A DNA stretch of 64,000 nt from Caballeronia sp. M1242 (lineage in GTDB: Bacteria > Pseudomonadota > Gammaproteobacteria > Burkholderiales > Burkholderiaceae), in assembly GCF_017220215.1 (NCBI RefSeq), contig NZ_CP071132.1, positions 124,001 to 188,000 of the forward strand. The letters are read 5' to 3'. Both the position numbers and the translations under genes were made by a program. Shown in pieces: positions 1 to 8,627 of the stretch. A model generated the notes under the pieces. It was not told the DNA's origin, made no database searches, and was given only the letters and a program-made list of their open reading frames with translations. The stretch's first letter is position 1; each line of letters begins with the position of its first letter.

Positions 1-596
1 CCATCATCGAACCGCTCGCTTGTGCGATTCATACGGTGAACCGCGGTGATATTCAATTGAGCGATGTCGTCGTGATCGCGGGCGCAGGCCCGCTCGGACT
101 CATGATGGTGCAGGTGGCGCATCTCAAGACGCCGAAGAAACTCGTCGTCATCGATCTCGTCGACGAGCGCCTCGCGCTCGCGCGCGAATACGGCGCGGAT
201 GTCACGATCAACCCGAAGAACGACAACGCGCTTGAAATGATCCGCTCGATCACGGATCAATATGGTTGTGACGTGTATATCGAGACTACCGGATCGCCTT
301 CGGGCGTGTCGCAGGGTCTCGAACTGATTCGAAAGCTGGGGCGTTTCGTCGAGTTCTCGGTGTTCGGAAGCGATACGACCGTCGACTGGTCGATCATCGG
401 CGATCGCAAAGAGCTCGACGTGCGCGGCGCGCATCTCGGGCCGTATTGCTATCCGATCGCCATCGACCTTCTGGCGCGCGGACTCGTGACGTCGAAGGGC
501 ATCGTCACGCACGGCTTCACGCTCGAAGAATGGGATTCGGCTATCGAGGTCGCCAATTCACTCGATTCGATCAAGGTGCTCTTGCGGCCCAAGTAA
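1..596 (+). CDS. Zinc-type alcohol/polyol dehydrogenase, C-terminal part (5' end outside window)
   Basis: The reading frame is open from the first bases (IIEPLACAIHTV...), so the gene starts upstream and only its last ~198 residues are visible. The EPLAC segment followed by a Rossmann nucleotide loop AGAGPLG is typical of the medium-chain dehydrogenase/reductase family, which oxidises alcohols or polyols with NAD(P)+. The catalytic zinc ligands mostly lie in the missing N-terminal half. A GTG at 36 could be called as a start, but it would remove conserved residues. The protein ends SIKVLLRPK and is followed after 17 bases by a strong stem-loop. The substrate cannot be told from this part; a sugar-alcohol dehydrogenase is my guess. 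Confidence 0.85.
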   Translation, partial: IIEPLACAIHTVNRGDIQLSDVVVIAGAGPLGLMMVQVAHLKTPKKLVVIDLVDERLALAREYGADVTINPKNDNALEMIRSITDQYGCDVYIETTGSPSGVSQGLELIRKLGRFVEFSVFGSDTTVDWSIIGDRKELDVRGAHLGPYCYPIAIDLLARGLVTSKGIVTHGFTLEEWDSAIEVANSLDSIKVLLRPK

Positions 597-613
597 TCGC
601 CGTGCAAGGACGA

Positions 614-642
614 GTGAGTGGGTCTTCGAAAGACCTACTCAC
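614..642 (+). terminator. Stem-loop after the dehydrogenase gene
   Basis: A 13-bp stem with one G-T pair (614-626 with 630-642) encloses a 3-base loop CGA, beginning 18 bases after the stop codon. There is no T-run after it, so it is either a weak intrinsic terminator or an mRNA 3'-end stabilising hairpin. Confidence 0.5.
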
Positions 643-745
643 ATGCCCGATCCGGGAGAGAACGGCAACGACGCTTCGATTTGGCGCGCGGTTTGCTCTT
701 GTCAGCAAACCACCAACCGCTGAACCGCTCCCTCAGGACACGGCA

Positions 746-985
746 GTGAACGCGCTCTTCCATATTCGGGTGCTGACAGACGCACTCTCCGGGTGTGCCG
801 AAGACGGCATCAGGATTCACATTGCGCCCGGCGTCTACGAAGCGCATCAAGAGGACGACACGCTCGTGTTCGTCGATGCCGACCCGCGCATGCGCGGTGC
901 GGTCTCGGTGGATCTACACGAATATCTGGAGACCACCGTCTTTCCCGAAGAACTCGCGCGCAAGGGACTCATAGAGATCGTCTGA
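746..985 (+). CDS. Small hypothetical protein (79 aa)
   Basis: I do not recognise this family. The frame begins with GTG at 746, with an AGGA ribosome binding site at 735-738, seven bases upstream. Residues are rich in acidic positions (QEDDT, DADPR, HEYLE) with pI likely low, and no signal peptide or membrane segment is visible. The open frame continues upstream to 446, but that portion is antisense-like Arg/His-rich sequence overlapping the dehydrogenase, so the short form is preferred. It stands alone between the dehydrogenase and the molybdenum hydroxylase operon. Confidence 0.5.
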   Translation: MNALFHIRVLTDALSGCAEDGIRIHIAPGVYEAHQEDDTLVFVDADPRMRGAVSVDLHEYLETTVFPEELARKGLIEIV

Positions 986-1322
986 TTCAGATGAGACGCA
1001 CGAACCCAAACTCACTGATGGAGCGATTCGAACTCTCTCTTTCGAAAGCAACTAACGGTCTTTGCCGTCCGCGCCACTCAATTCAGACAGCGTATCGGTC
1101 CACATTGCAATTTCGTAAAGCAAGGCCGTTTTTTTCATTCACGCTCATTTCTTAAAGCAGCGCTACAATCTCTCGTCCCTATACAGCCAGCCGCACGCGT
1201 CCTTGCGTCTTATGGCGCCCTATAGCGGCGTCAACGTACAGCACCGTCCGGCGCCACTGCCGTCGCATGCAGCCCCGCGATCGCGCCATTCGCTAAAACC
1301 AACGCATAAGCCGGAGCCGCTC
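986..1322. other. Intergenic region before the molybdenum hydroxylase operon
   Basis: No convincing gene. It holds a tRNA-like remnant on the minus strand (about 1013-1085), a T-run at 1129-1136, and a TACAAT hexamer at 1164-1169 that could be a -10 element for the operon starting at 1323; I see no matching -35 at the right distance. Confidence 0.5.
1013..1085 (-). pseudogene. Decayed type II tRNA-like sequence
   Basis: Read on the minus strand there is a T-arm-like hairpin (1021-1037: 5-base arms with one mismatch around TTCGAAT), a variable-arm-like hairpin CTTTCGAAAG (1039-1048) and an anticodon-like hairpin GACGG/CCGTT with only a 6-base loop (1054-1069), followed by a D-arm-like GAGTGGCGC. 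The order fits a Ser/Leu/Tyr-type tRNA, but no complementary acceptor stem is present and the anticodon loop is one base short, so it is not a functional gene. Confidence 0.3.
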
Positions 1323-1778
1323 ATGACTACGCTTTCCATCAATGGTCAGTCACACACTGTCGACGCGCCCCCAGACATGCCGCTTCTCTGGGTGTTGCGC
1401 GACCTGGTCGGCTTGACCGGCACCAAGTTCGGCTGTGGCATCGCCCAATGCGGCGCGTGCACCGTGCATCTCGACGGCGTCGCGGTGCGCTCCTGCGTGC
1501 TGCCCGTCGCGGCCATCGGCGACAAGAAGGTCACGACGATAGAAGCAGTCGGCGCAACGCCTGCCGGCAAGAAAGTGCAGGACGCATGGAATCAACTCGA
1601 TGTCGTCCAATGTGGCTACTGCCAGTCCGGACAAGTGATGTCCGCTGCCGCGTTGATTGCAGCAGTGCCCAATCCGACCGATGCCGATATCGACGCCGCC
1701 ATGACCGGCAACATCTGCCGCTGCGGCACGTACAACCGCATCCGCGCGGCCATCAAGCAAGCAGCGAAGGGAGCGTGA
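1323..1778 (+). CDS. (2Fe-2S)-binding subunit of a molybdenum hydroxylase (isoquinoline 1-oxidoreductase alpha type)
   Basis: The 151-residue protein has the two [2Fe-2S] clusters of xanthine-oxidase-family small subunits: a ferredoxin-type set C38, C43, C46, C58 and a C-terminal set C97, C100, C132, C134 (CGYCQSG and ICRCGT). It passes electrons from the molybdenum subunit encoded next. The start at 1323 is chosen over the longer frame from 1203 because of a GGAG at 1313-1316 and because MTTLSINGQ matches the family N-terminus. It lies one base before the large-subunit gene. Family knowledge: such enzymes hydroxylate N-heterocycles or oxidise aldehydes, and the sequence does not say which. 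Confidence 0.93.
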   Translation: MTTLSINGQSHTVDAPPDMPLLWVLRDLVGLTGTKFGCGIAQCGACTVHLDGVAVRSCVLPVAAIGDKKVTTIEAVGATPAGKKVQDAWNQLDVVQCGYCQSGQVMSAAALIAAVPNPTDADIDAAMTGNICRCGTYNRIRAAIKQAAKGA

Positions 1779-1779
1779 C

Positions 1780-4020
1780 ATGTCGCGAGGACTACTCGAA
1801 GCGGGACGTCATGCGGCTTCCGCCGGATTTTCGCGCCGTTCGTTTCTGAAGCTCGGCCTGACCGCCAGCGTGACCGCGAGTGGCGGCTTTCTCATCGGCT
1901 TCAGCTTGCCCGCCGCAAGTCAGGACCAGAGCAAAGGCAAGTCGGTCATCGGTGGAGATGGCGTGGAGCCGGCTCAGGCGGGCGTCTTCGCGCCCAACGC
2001 ATTCGTGCAGATCGACAAGGCCAGCAAGGTCGTGCTCATCATTCCGAAGGTGGAGATGGGGCAGGGCGTCTATACGTCGTTGCCCATGCTCATTGCAGAA
2101 GAACTCGAAGTGCCGATCGATAGCGTCACCATCGACCATGCGCCGCCCGACGAGAAGCTCTTCATGGATCCGCTACTGGGCGGTCAGCTGACAGGCGGCT
2201 CCACGTCCGTGCGCTATGCGTGGGAGCCCATGCGCAAGGCCGGCGCGGCAGCGCGCATGATGCTGGTCGCGGCGGCCGCGCAGCAGTGGCAATGCGATGC
2301 ATCGACATGTCATGCACAAGGCGGCAAGGTCGTGCATGCATCGGGAGATCGCACGGCGAGCTATGGCGAGCTCGTGCAAGCGGCGGCAAGCATGCCGGTT
2401 CCGCAAGACAAAGATATCAAGCTCAAAGACCCGAAAGACTTCAAGATCATCGGCACGAAGGTCAGGCGCCTGGATTCGCCGGAAAAGGTGGATGGCACTG
2501 CAATGTTCGGGCTGGACGTGCGTTTGCCTGACATGGTCTATGCGGCCATCGTCAATTGCCCGGTATTCGGCGGCAAGCTCGCTTCCGTCGACGATACCAA
2601 CGCGCGAAAGATTCCCGGCGTGCGGCAAGTGATCAAGTTCGACAACGGCGTTGCGGTCGTCGGCGATCACACGTGGGCTGCCAAGCGAGGCGCCGCGGCA
2701 TTGTCCATTCACTGGGACGAAGGCGCGGACGGCAACGTGTCCACGAAGCAGATCATCGATGAACTGGCGGTTGCATCGCAGAAGTCAGGCGCCGTCGCGC
2801 GAAAGGACGGCGACGTAGGCAAGGGATTCAATGACGCGAAGACACGCGTCGATGCCGTCTATCAACAGCCGTTTCTCGCGCACGCCACGATGGAGCCGGT
2901 CAACTGCACGGTGCATGTGCGCCCCGATGGCTGCGACATCTGGCTCGGCTCGCAAGTGCCGACGCGCATCGTCGACGCGGGCGTGGCCATCACCGGATTG
3001 CCGCGCGAGAAGATCGTGCTGCATAACCATCTGCTGGGCGGTGGTTTCGGCAGACGGCTCGAAGTCGACATGGCGACGCAGGCGCTCAAGATCGGCAAGC
3101 AACTGGGCACGCCGGTGAAGGTCACATGGTCGCGCGAAGAAGACATTCAGCACGACATGTACCGGCCGTACTACTACGACAAGCTCTCGGCCGGCCTCGA
3201 TGCGAATGGCAAGCCCATTGCGTGGACGCATCGCATCGTGGGTTCGTCCATCATGGCGCGGTTCGCGCCGCCCGCATACAAGAACGGTATCGATCCGGAC
3301 GCTATCGAAGTCGCGGCCGACCTTCCGTATGACTTCCCGAATCAGGTGATCGAATACGTGCGTCAGGAGCCGCGGCATGTGCCGACTGCTTTCTGGCGCG
3401 GCGTGGGCCCGACGCGCGGCACGTTCGTCGTGGAGAGCTTTATCGACGAACTCGCTGTGCAAGCCAAGATCGATCCCGTGCAATACCGGCGAAACCTGCT
3501 CAGCAAGACACCGCGCGCGCGCAATGTGCTCGATGTAGCGACGCAGGCGGCCGGCTGGGGCAAGACATCCTTGCCGCAGGGCCAGGGACGCGGCGTATCG
3601 GTCATGCATGCGTTCGGCAGTTTCTTTTCGATGGTCGCCGACGTCACCGTCAACAAGGACGGCGAGGTGCGGGTCAATCGCATCGTGTGCGCGGTGGACT
3701 GCGGCATGGTCGTCAATCCCAATACGGTGGAAGCGCAAGTGCAGGGCGGCATCATCTTCGGCATCACGGCTGCGCTCTATAGCGAGATCACCATTGAAAA
3801 CGGCCGCGTGCAGCAGAGCAACTTCACCGATTACCGGATGTTGCGCATCGACGAAACGCCGCCTATCGAAGTGCATATCGTGAAGAGCACCGAAGCGCCG
3901 GGGGGAATCGGCGAGCCTGGGACGGCGGCGCTCGCGCCCGCCATCACCAATGCGATCTATGCCGCGACGGGCAAGCGCCTCAGGCAGCTACCGGTCGGCA
4001 ACCAGTTGCGCAGCGCCTAA
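1780..4020 (+). CDS. Molybdopterin-binding large subunit, xanthine dehydrogenase/IorB family, Tat-exported
   Basis: The 746-residue protein begins with a twin-arginine signal (SRRSFLK at residues 18-24 followed by a hydrophobic stretch), so the folded cofactor-loaded complex is exported to the periplasm, as is usual for IorB-type subunits. Typical features include VEMGQGVY near residue 90, LGGGFGRR near 423, and near the C-terminus GIGEPGTAALAPA carrying the conserved catalytic glutamate of the family. The small subunit has no signal of its own and probably rides along. One base separates it from the upstream gene and 11 from the cytochrome gene, so this is one operon. The substrate (aldehyde, nicotinate-like or other heterocycle) is open. 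Confidence 0.92.
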   Translation: MSRGLLEAGRHAASAGFSRRSFLKLGLTASVTASGGFLIGFSLPAASQDQSKGKSVIGGDGVEPAQAGVFAPNAFVQIDKASKVVLIIPKVEMGQGVYTSLPMLIAEELEVPIDSVTIDHAPPDEKLFMDPLLGGQLTGGSTSVRYAWEPMRKAGAAARMMLVAAAAQQWQCDASTCHAQGGKVVHASGDRTASYGELVQAAASMPVPQDKDIKLKDPKDFKIIGTKVRRLDSPEKVDGTAMFGLDVRLPDMVYAAIVNCPVFGGKLASVDDTNARKIPGVRQVIKFDNGVAVVGDHTWAAKRGAAALSIHWDEGADGNVSTKQIIDELAVASQKSGAVARKDGDVGKGFNDAKTRVDAVYQQPFLAHATMEPVNCTVHVRPDGCDIWLGSQVPTRIVDAGVAITGLPREKIVLHNHLLGGGFGRRLEVDMATQALKIGKQLGTPVKVTWSREEDIQHDMYRPYYYDKLSAGLDANGKPIAWTHRIVGSSIMARFAPPAYKNGIDPDAIEVAADLPYDFPNQVIEYVRQEPRHVPTAFWRGVGPTRGTFVVESFIDELAVQAKIDPVQYRRNLLSKTPRARNVLDVATQAAGWGKTSLPQGQGRGVSVMHAFGSFFSMVADVTVNKDGEVRVNRIVCAVDCGMVVNPNTVEAQVQGGIIFGITAALYSEITIENGRVQQSNFTDYRMLRIDETPPIEVHIVKSTEAPGGIGEPGTAALAPAITNAIYAATGKRLRQLPVGNQLRSA

Positions 4021-4031
4021 GGAGACCCGCC

Positions 4032-5324
4032 ATGAAATTTGCCCTCAGGCCCTTCACGGCCGCGTTTCTTGCGGCGACTGTCGCGCTCGTGGCAGCGCCT
4101 TTGACGGCGCGCGCGGATGCGTCGAGCGACGCGCTCGTTGCTCGCGGTGCTTACCTCGCGAAGGCGGGTGATTGCATCGCATGTCACTCCGCGCCACGCG
4201 GCAAGCCCATGGCAGGAGGCTTGCCCATGACGACCCCGCTTGGCGCCATCTACACGACGAACATCACGCCGGACCCGGATACGGGCATCGGCCGCTATAC
4301 CGAACAAGACTTCGCGCGCGCACTGCGCGAAGGCGTCGCGAAGGATGGCCACAATCTTTATCCGGCCATGCCTTACCCCTCGTACGCGAAGATCAACGAC
4401 GAGGACATGCATGCGCTCTACGCTTACTTCATGCATGGCGTGACGCCAGTCAAGCAGGCCAACCGCGCAGCGGATATCAAATGGCCGCTCAACATGCGCT
4501 GGCCGCTCAAGCTCTGGAACGCGGTCTTTCTCGACAAAGGCGTCTATAAGGACAAGGCCGGTAAGGACGTGGCATGGAACCGCGGCGCGTATCTGACGCA
4601 AGGTCTCGGGCACTGCGGCGCGTGCCACACGCCGCGCGGCATCGCGTTTCAGGAGAAGGGGCTCGACGAGAGCAGCACGGCGTATCTGACGGGCGGCGTG
4701 CTCGACAACTGGTTCGGTTCCAACTTGACTGGAGAGCACAACACCGGGCTCGGGCGCTGGTCGGAGCAGGACCTTGTCGCATTCCTGAAGACGGGCGCCA
4801 ACGCGCACGCGACTGCGTTCGGTTCGATGACGAGCGTGGTCAACAACAGCACGCAGATGCTCACCGATCAGGACGTGACCGCGATGGCGCATTATCTGAA
4901 GTCATTGCCGGCCGCGGGCGGCAACGGCAACGCGCCTTATTCATACGATTCGAAGGCGACGAAAGTGTCGTTGACGCGTCCGGCATCGGATTCCGGCGCG
5001 CGGGTGTATGCGGCCTTCTGCATGCATTGCCACGGCATCGACGGGCGGGGTTTCGCGCCCATGCTTTCGCCGCTTGCCGGCAATCCGAATCTGCTGGAGA
5101 AAGATCCCTCTTCGCTGATTAATGTGACGCTGAACGGCACTGAGAATCTCGTGATTCAAGGCGTGCCCGCGCCGTATCCGATGCCGCGATACGCACCCGT
5201 TCTGAATGATCAGCAGATAGCGGATGTGGTGACTTTTATCCGTGGCGCATGGAACAACAACATGCCGGCTGTGCAGCCCGAGGACGTGGCGAAGATGCGC
5301 AAGGCAACAGAGGCCGCGCGCTAG
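4032..5324 (+). CDS. Periplasmic triheme cytochrome c of the molybdenum hydroxylase
   Basis: The 430-residue protein has a Sec signal peptide (KFALRPFTAAFLAATVALV... cleaved near ADA) and three CxxCH heme sites at C48-H52, C195-H199 and C330-H334. The spacing and length match the cytochrome subunit of membrane-linked alcohol/aldehyde dehydrogenases. Its position directly after the 2Fe-2S and molybdopterin genes indicates that it accepts electrons from that complex and passes them to the respiratory chain. The RBS is GGAG at 4020-4023. No C-terminal membrane anchor is evident. Confidence 0.92.
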   Translation: MKFALRPFTAAFLAATVALVAAPLTARADASSDALVARGAYLAKAGDCIACHSAPRGKPMAGGLPMTTPLGAIYTTNITPDPDTGIGRYTEQDFARALREGVAKDGHNLYPAMPYPSYAKINDEDMHALYAYFMHGVTPVKQANRAADIKWPLNMRWPLKLWNAVFLDKGVYKDKAGKDVAWNRGAYLTQGLGHCGACHTPRGIAFQEKGLDESSTAYLTGGVLDNWFGSNLTGEHNTGLGRWSEQDLVAFLKTGANAHATAFGSMTSVVNNSTQMLTDQDVTAMAHYLKSLPAAGGNGNAPYSYDSKATKVSLTRPASDSGARVYAAFCMHCHGIDGRGFAPMLSPLAGNPNLLEKDPSSLINVTLNGTENLVIQGVPAPYPMPRYAPVLNDQQIADVVTFIRGAWNNNMPAVQPEDVAKMRKATEAAR

Positions 5325-5348
5325 CCGCGTGTTTAGGGGCGCGCGGCG

Positions 5349-5618
5349 TCAGGAGGAAAAATCGATCACGTCCAAATGAATGGAATTGGACGGATGCGCC
5401 AAAAACTTCCGATGCACGCGCGCGCTAATGCGTTCGTAGCCGTCGTTCAAGGCTTTCAGCAGGCGCTCGTCGCTCGCGCCGACGGGCGCCCAGAAACATT
5501 GTTCCAGCGCCTTGCGCGTGATGTTGCAGTGAATTTCCCGCTCGCGGGAAAACGCGACGAAGCTGACCGTGGCACGGTCCGCCGAAATGGTCGCATTAAT
5601 GCAGAGCTTGCTTGTCAT
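5349..5618 (-). CDS. DUF1488 family protein
   Basis: An 89-residue protein resembling the short DUF1488 family, whose members have the pattern VSFVAFSREREIHCNITRKAL followed by a helix with the LLKALNDGYERI type. No enzymatic motif or membrane segment is visible and the function is unknown. It converges with the cytochrome gene (24 bases between stops) and diverges from the DUF3331 gene. No clear Shine-Dalgarno sequence precedes the ATG. Confidence 0.7.
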   Translation of the reverse strand: MTSKLCINATISADRATVSFVAFSREREIHCNITRKALEQCFWAPVGASDERLLKALNDGYERISARVHRKFLAHPSNSIHLDVIDFSS

Positions 5619-5936
5619 GATTCGACAGGAGGTTTGCGTTCGCTGCTTTTATTTTGTCAGAAATCGAAGAGGGTGCGCATCCTCGTTCCGTTGCAACGTG
5701 CGCCAGCCGCCACACGCGGGCAGCGCGTTTATCGAACGGCCGTTCGCACAAATTGCGCAATTGCCGCTTGACAAAAGCCGGGCAAGAAAATGAAACGACG
5801 CTTGCTCAGTTGTACTACCCTTAGAACCGTCTTCGTATGAGTGAGCGCAGAGTCGATCCATCGCGCTCGCAGTGTTTCCTACAACGTCAACACGTAATGC
5901 GAGACAGGCGCGCATTGCGACAAGCCGGAGCGGAGC
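5619..5936. other. Divergent intergenic region
   Basis: Region of 318 bases between two divergent small genes. A TTGACA hexamer at 5767-5772 on the plus strand could be a -35 for the DUF3331 gene, but no good -10 follows at 16-18 bases. The region is AT-richer than its flanks. No gene or repeat seen. Confidence 0.4.
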
Positions 5937-6365
5937 ATGAAGCATCCCTCGCTATTGGATCCGTGGAGCCGTACCCTCGCCATGCTCGACAATCGTTCGG
6001 GCCGCTGCGCTCATTCCGCGCAAGCGACAGCGCCGGTGTCGCGCTCTGTCGAAAGCCGCGGGCGCGGCAACGTGACTACCTCGAACGGTCACGTGCCTGC
6101 GGCCAACATTCGGTTACTCGAGCGCCTAAGCGAATCCACGCTCGCGCTTTCATGGCACGACCCGACATCGTTTAATTATTCCGAGCAGGTGTGGGCGCTC
6201 TGCACTGCGCGCAAGGGCGGCGTCTGCGCGCTGAGCGGTCAGGCCATTCGCCGTGGACAACCCGTCTATCGGCCGCGGCGCGTCGGCAGTTCAGTGCCGT
6301 TGAATAGCGGCGCGATGATTCTCGCACTCGCGCTTACGCCCGCCGTTCACGAGTCGACGGAATGA
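5937..6365 (+). CDS. DUF3331 domain-containing protein
   Basis: The 142-residue protein matches the DUF3331 family, common in Burkholderiaceae: after a variable N-terminal ~60 residues comes the conserved core SWHDPTSFNYSEQVW, then ARKGGVCALSG and IRRGQPVYRPRR, ending in an AMILALAL segment. The paired Cys/Gly pattern and basic residues suggest a small cytosolic protein, but no function is established. The ATG is preceded by GGAG. It is followed by the convergent amidase gene with 25 bases between stops. Confidence 0.75.
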   Translation: MKHPSLLDPWSRTLAMLDNRSGRCAHSAQATAPVSRSVESRGRGNVTTSNGHVPAANIRLLERLSESTLALSWHDPTSFNYSEQVWALCTARKGGVCALSGQAIRRGQPVYRPRRVGSSVPLNSGAMILALALTPAVHESTE

Positions 6366-6390
6366 CGTCGGGCTCAACCTGTCACCCAAC

Positions 6391-7857
6391 TTAACTGAGC
6401 AAAGGGCTGCGCGTTTTCGAATAGCCGCTGGCACGGTCATACGCAAGTCCCATTTGCAGCACGGCAAGGTCCATCTGCGCCGCGCCGATGATCTGAAGGC
6501 CCATCGGCAGGCCGTTGGAACCGAAGCCGGCCGGCGCGCATAGCGCCGGTAACGAAGCCATTGTTGCCGGCACGACCGCTTCCATCCAGCGGTGATAGGT
6601 GTCCATGTTGCGCTGGCCGATTGAAGACGGCCAGTGCATCTCCGCATCGAAGGGGAAGACCTGCGCGGCCGGCATCACCAGAAAGTCGAAGCGTGCGAAG
6701 AGCGCGTTGATCGCCCGATACCACGCCGAGCGGTCGCGCACGGCGTCATACACCTGTTCTCCCGAAAGCCGCAGCCCCCGCTCGATTTCCCACACGGCTT
6801 CGGGTTTGAGCATCGCGCGGCGCGTTTCGTCGCGGTAAAGCGGCGCATTGGCACCGGCGAACGCAAAGCTGCGCAAGTCGAGCCACGCTTGCCATAAGCG
6901 CTCCATATCGAAGTCCACGCGCGCCGCTTCTACCGAGCACCCAGCCGCTTCGAAATGGCACAACGCGGACGCGCACGTGTCGAGCACGCCGGCTTCCATC
7001 GGCAGATGACCGTCGAGGTCTGCCAGCCAACCGATGCGCGTGCCGCGCATATCGCGTTCAAGCGTGGACGAGAAGTCGGAAGGCGCGTCGCTCCGACGAG
7101 AGAGCGGCGCGCGCGCGTCGAAGCCCGCCTGAACGGACAGCAGCAAGCCGAGGTCTTCCACTGAGCGCGCAATAGGGCCTACGACGCTGAATTGCTGGAA
7201 GAAGACATCATCGCTGGGACCGTAAGGCACGCATCCGGGCGAACTGCGAAATCCGAATACGTTGTTGAATGCGGCGGGTGTTCGCAGCGAGCCCATCATG
7301 TCGGTGCCATCGGCGAAAGGTAGCATGTGAAGCGCGACTGCAACGGCCGCACCGCCACTGCTCCCGCCCGCCGACCGCGATAGATCGAACGCATTGCGCG
7401 TGGTGCCATACACAGGGTTATAGGTATGACCGCCGAGGCCGAACTCAGGCGAGTTGGTTCGCCCGATAAAGATCGCGCCAGCACGCCGCATACGCTCGAA
7501 CACGATGGCATCCGCCTGACTGACTTCGCCTGCAAAAATGTGTGATCCCTTGGTCGTCACCATGTCTGCGACAGGCAGGATGTCCTTAGGTGCTTGAGGA
7601 AGTCCGTGCAACGGGCCGAGACTTTCACCGCGCGATAACTGCGCGTCGCGCGCCTGCGCGAGAGCGAGAAGCGCATCGCGATCTTGCATAGCGACGATTG
7701 CATTGACTCGCGGATTCAGGCGGTCCACTTGCGCGAGATACGCCTGCATCACTTCCGCGCATGAGACGTCGCGGGCGTGAATGGCTCGGGAAAGCGCGCA
7801 GGCATCGAGCGACACGATATCGTTTCGCGCATGCGAATCAAAGTGCGTTGTGGGCAT
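6391..7857 (-). CDS. Amidase signature family hydrolase
   Basis: The 488-residue protein carries the Ser-cisSer-Lys triad of amidase-signature enzymes with the usual spacing: K91 (QAPKDIL), S166 in the GGSSGG loop and nucleophile S190 (MMGSLRTPA). It hydrolyses an amide bond of an unknown substrate in the cytosol; no signal peptide is present. The frame is open upstream to 8259 but that part overlaps mnmD out of frame; the ATG at 7857 has AAAGGA eight bases upstream and the natural family N-terminus. It follows mnmD by 44 bases and may be co-transcribed with yceH-mnmD. It could also be annotated as a GatA-like amidase; the absence of gatB/gatC nearby argues against a role in tRNA amidation. 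Confidence 0.9.
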   Translation of the reverse strand: MPTTHFDSHARNDIVSLDACALSRAIHARDVSCAEVMQAYLAQVDRLNPRVNAIVAMQDRDALLALAQARDAQLSRGESLGPLHGLPQAPKDILPVADMVTTKGSHIFAGEVSQADAIVFERMRRAGAIFIGRTNSPEFGLGGHTYNPVYGTTRNAFDLSRSAGGSSGGAAVAVALHMLPFADGTDMMGSLRTPAAFNNVFGFRSSPGCVPYGPSDDVFFQQFSVVGPIARSVEDLGLLLSVQAGFDARAPLSRRSDAPSDFSSTLERDMRGTRIGWLADLDGHLPMEAGVLDTCASALCHFEAAGCSVEAARVDFDMERLWQAWLDLRSFAFAGANAPLYRDETRRAMLKPEAVWEIERGLRLSGEQVYDAVRDRSAWYRAINALFARFDFLVMPAAQVFPFDAEMHWPSSIGQRNMDTYHRWMEAVVPATMASLPALCAPAGFGSNGLPMGLQIIGAAQMDLAVLQMGLAYDRASGYSKTRSPLLS

Positions 7858-7901
7858 CGCGTCATTCCTTTTAGCTGAAGCATTAGCGGACACCAGCGTG
7901 C

Positions 7902-8627
7902 TTACGATGTCGCGCGCTGGCCGGTGAGCATGGCGCGCTTGCCTGCAAAGCCCGGCGTCTTGCGATACACGAAACCATGTTCGAGCAGCGCCCGCTTCAC
8001 GAGTCCGGCGCTCGTGTAAGTGGCAAAGGTTGCATCGGTTTTCGCGAGGCGCGAGAGCATGGCGAAGGTGTCGGGCGTCCACATATCCGGGTTCTTCTTC
8101 GGCGCGAAGCCGTCGAGATAGATGGCATCCGCGGTGAAGCCGAGTGCCAGAGCCAAAGGCCACGCATCGGCGATATCGGAGAAAATCAGCGTCAATGCCA
8201 GTGCGCCGGACGCAAACATCAGTCGATGCACGCCCGGCCTGAGCGGCGGCCATGCGCAAGCCAACTCATCCGCGAGCGGGCTGATGGACGCATCGTCGAT
8301 GATGGCCGCATGCGCGCGCCTCAAATCGTCTGCGCTGAACGGATGCTTTTCGATCGACACGAATTCGAGCCTTTCCGGGCGATGTGGATGTGTGCGCCAC
8401 ATCGACCACGTCGCCAGGAAATTGATTCCCATGCCGAAGCCGGTTTCGATGACGTTGAAGGACGTTTGTCCGCGCCAACGTTCAGGCAGACCATTTCCTT
8501 CCAGAAAGACATAGCGTGCTTGCGCGAGCGCCCCCGACGCACTGTGATAAATATCGTCGTGCCTCGGACAAAACGGCGTGCCGTCGGCGCGAAACGCCAG
8601 CGACGCGGGCAAGATCGGCGTCGTCAT
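7902..8627 (-). CDS. mnmD: tRNA (mnm5s2U34) methyltransferase, stand-alone MnmD domain
   Basis: The 241-residue protein is the methyltransferase (DUF752) half of MnmC: an N-terminal GTPFCPRHDDIYHS, a SAM-binding motif VIETGFGMGINFL, a DAIYLDGFAPKKNPDMW active-site region and an ending GFAGKRAML. In most betaproteobacteria I know, this domain is fused to the FAD-dependent MnmC2 oxidase in a ~650-residue protein. Here the gene stops after the first domain, and the next 44 bases lead straight to an unrelated amidase. It methylates nm5s2U34 of certain tRNAs to mnm5s2U34. It overlaps yceH by 4 bases (ATGA), indicating translational coupling. Confidence 0.85.
   Translation of the reverse strand: MTTPILPASLAFRADGTPFCPRHDDIYHSASGALAQARYVFLEGNGLPERWRGQTSFNVIETGFGMGINFLATWSMWRTHPHRPERLEFVSIEKHPFSADDLRRAHAAIIDDASISPLADELACAWPPLRPGVHRLMFASGALALTLIFSDIADAWPLALALGFTADAIYLDGFAPKKNPDMWTPDTFAMLSRLAKTDATFATYTSAGLVKRALLEHGFVYRKTPGFAGKRAMLTGQRATS

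Noticed and set aside
5325..5348. Terminator after the cytochrome gene
   Set aside because: Only a six-base GC stem with a long loop and no T-run between two convergent stops.
7858..8259. In-frame N-terminal extension of the amidase
   Set aside because: Overlaps mnmD out of frame and is unlike amidases; the ATG at 7857 has a good RBS.
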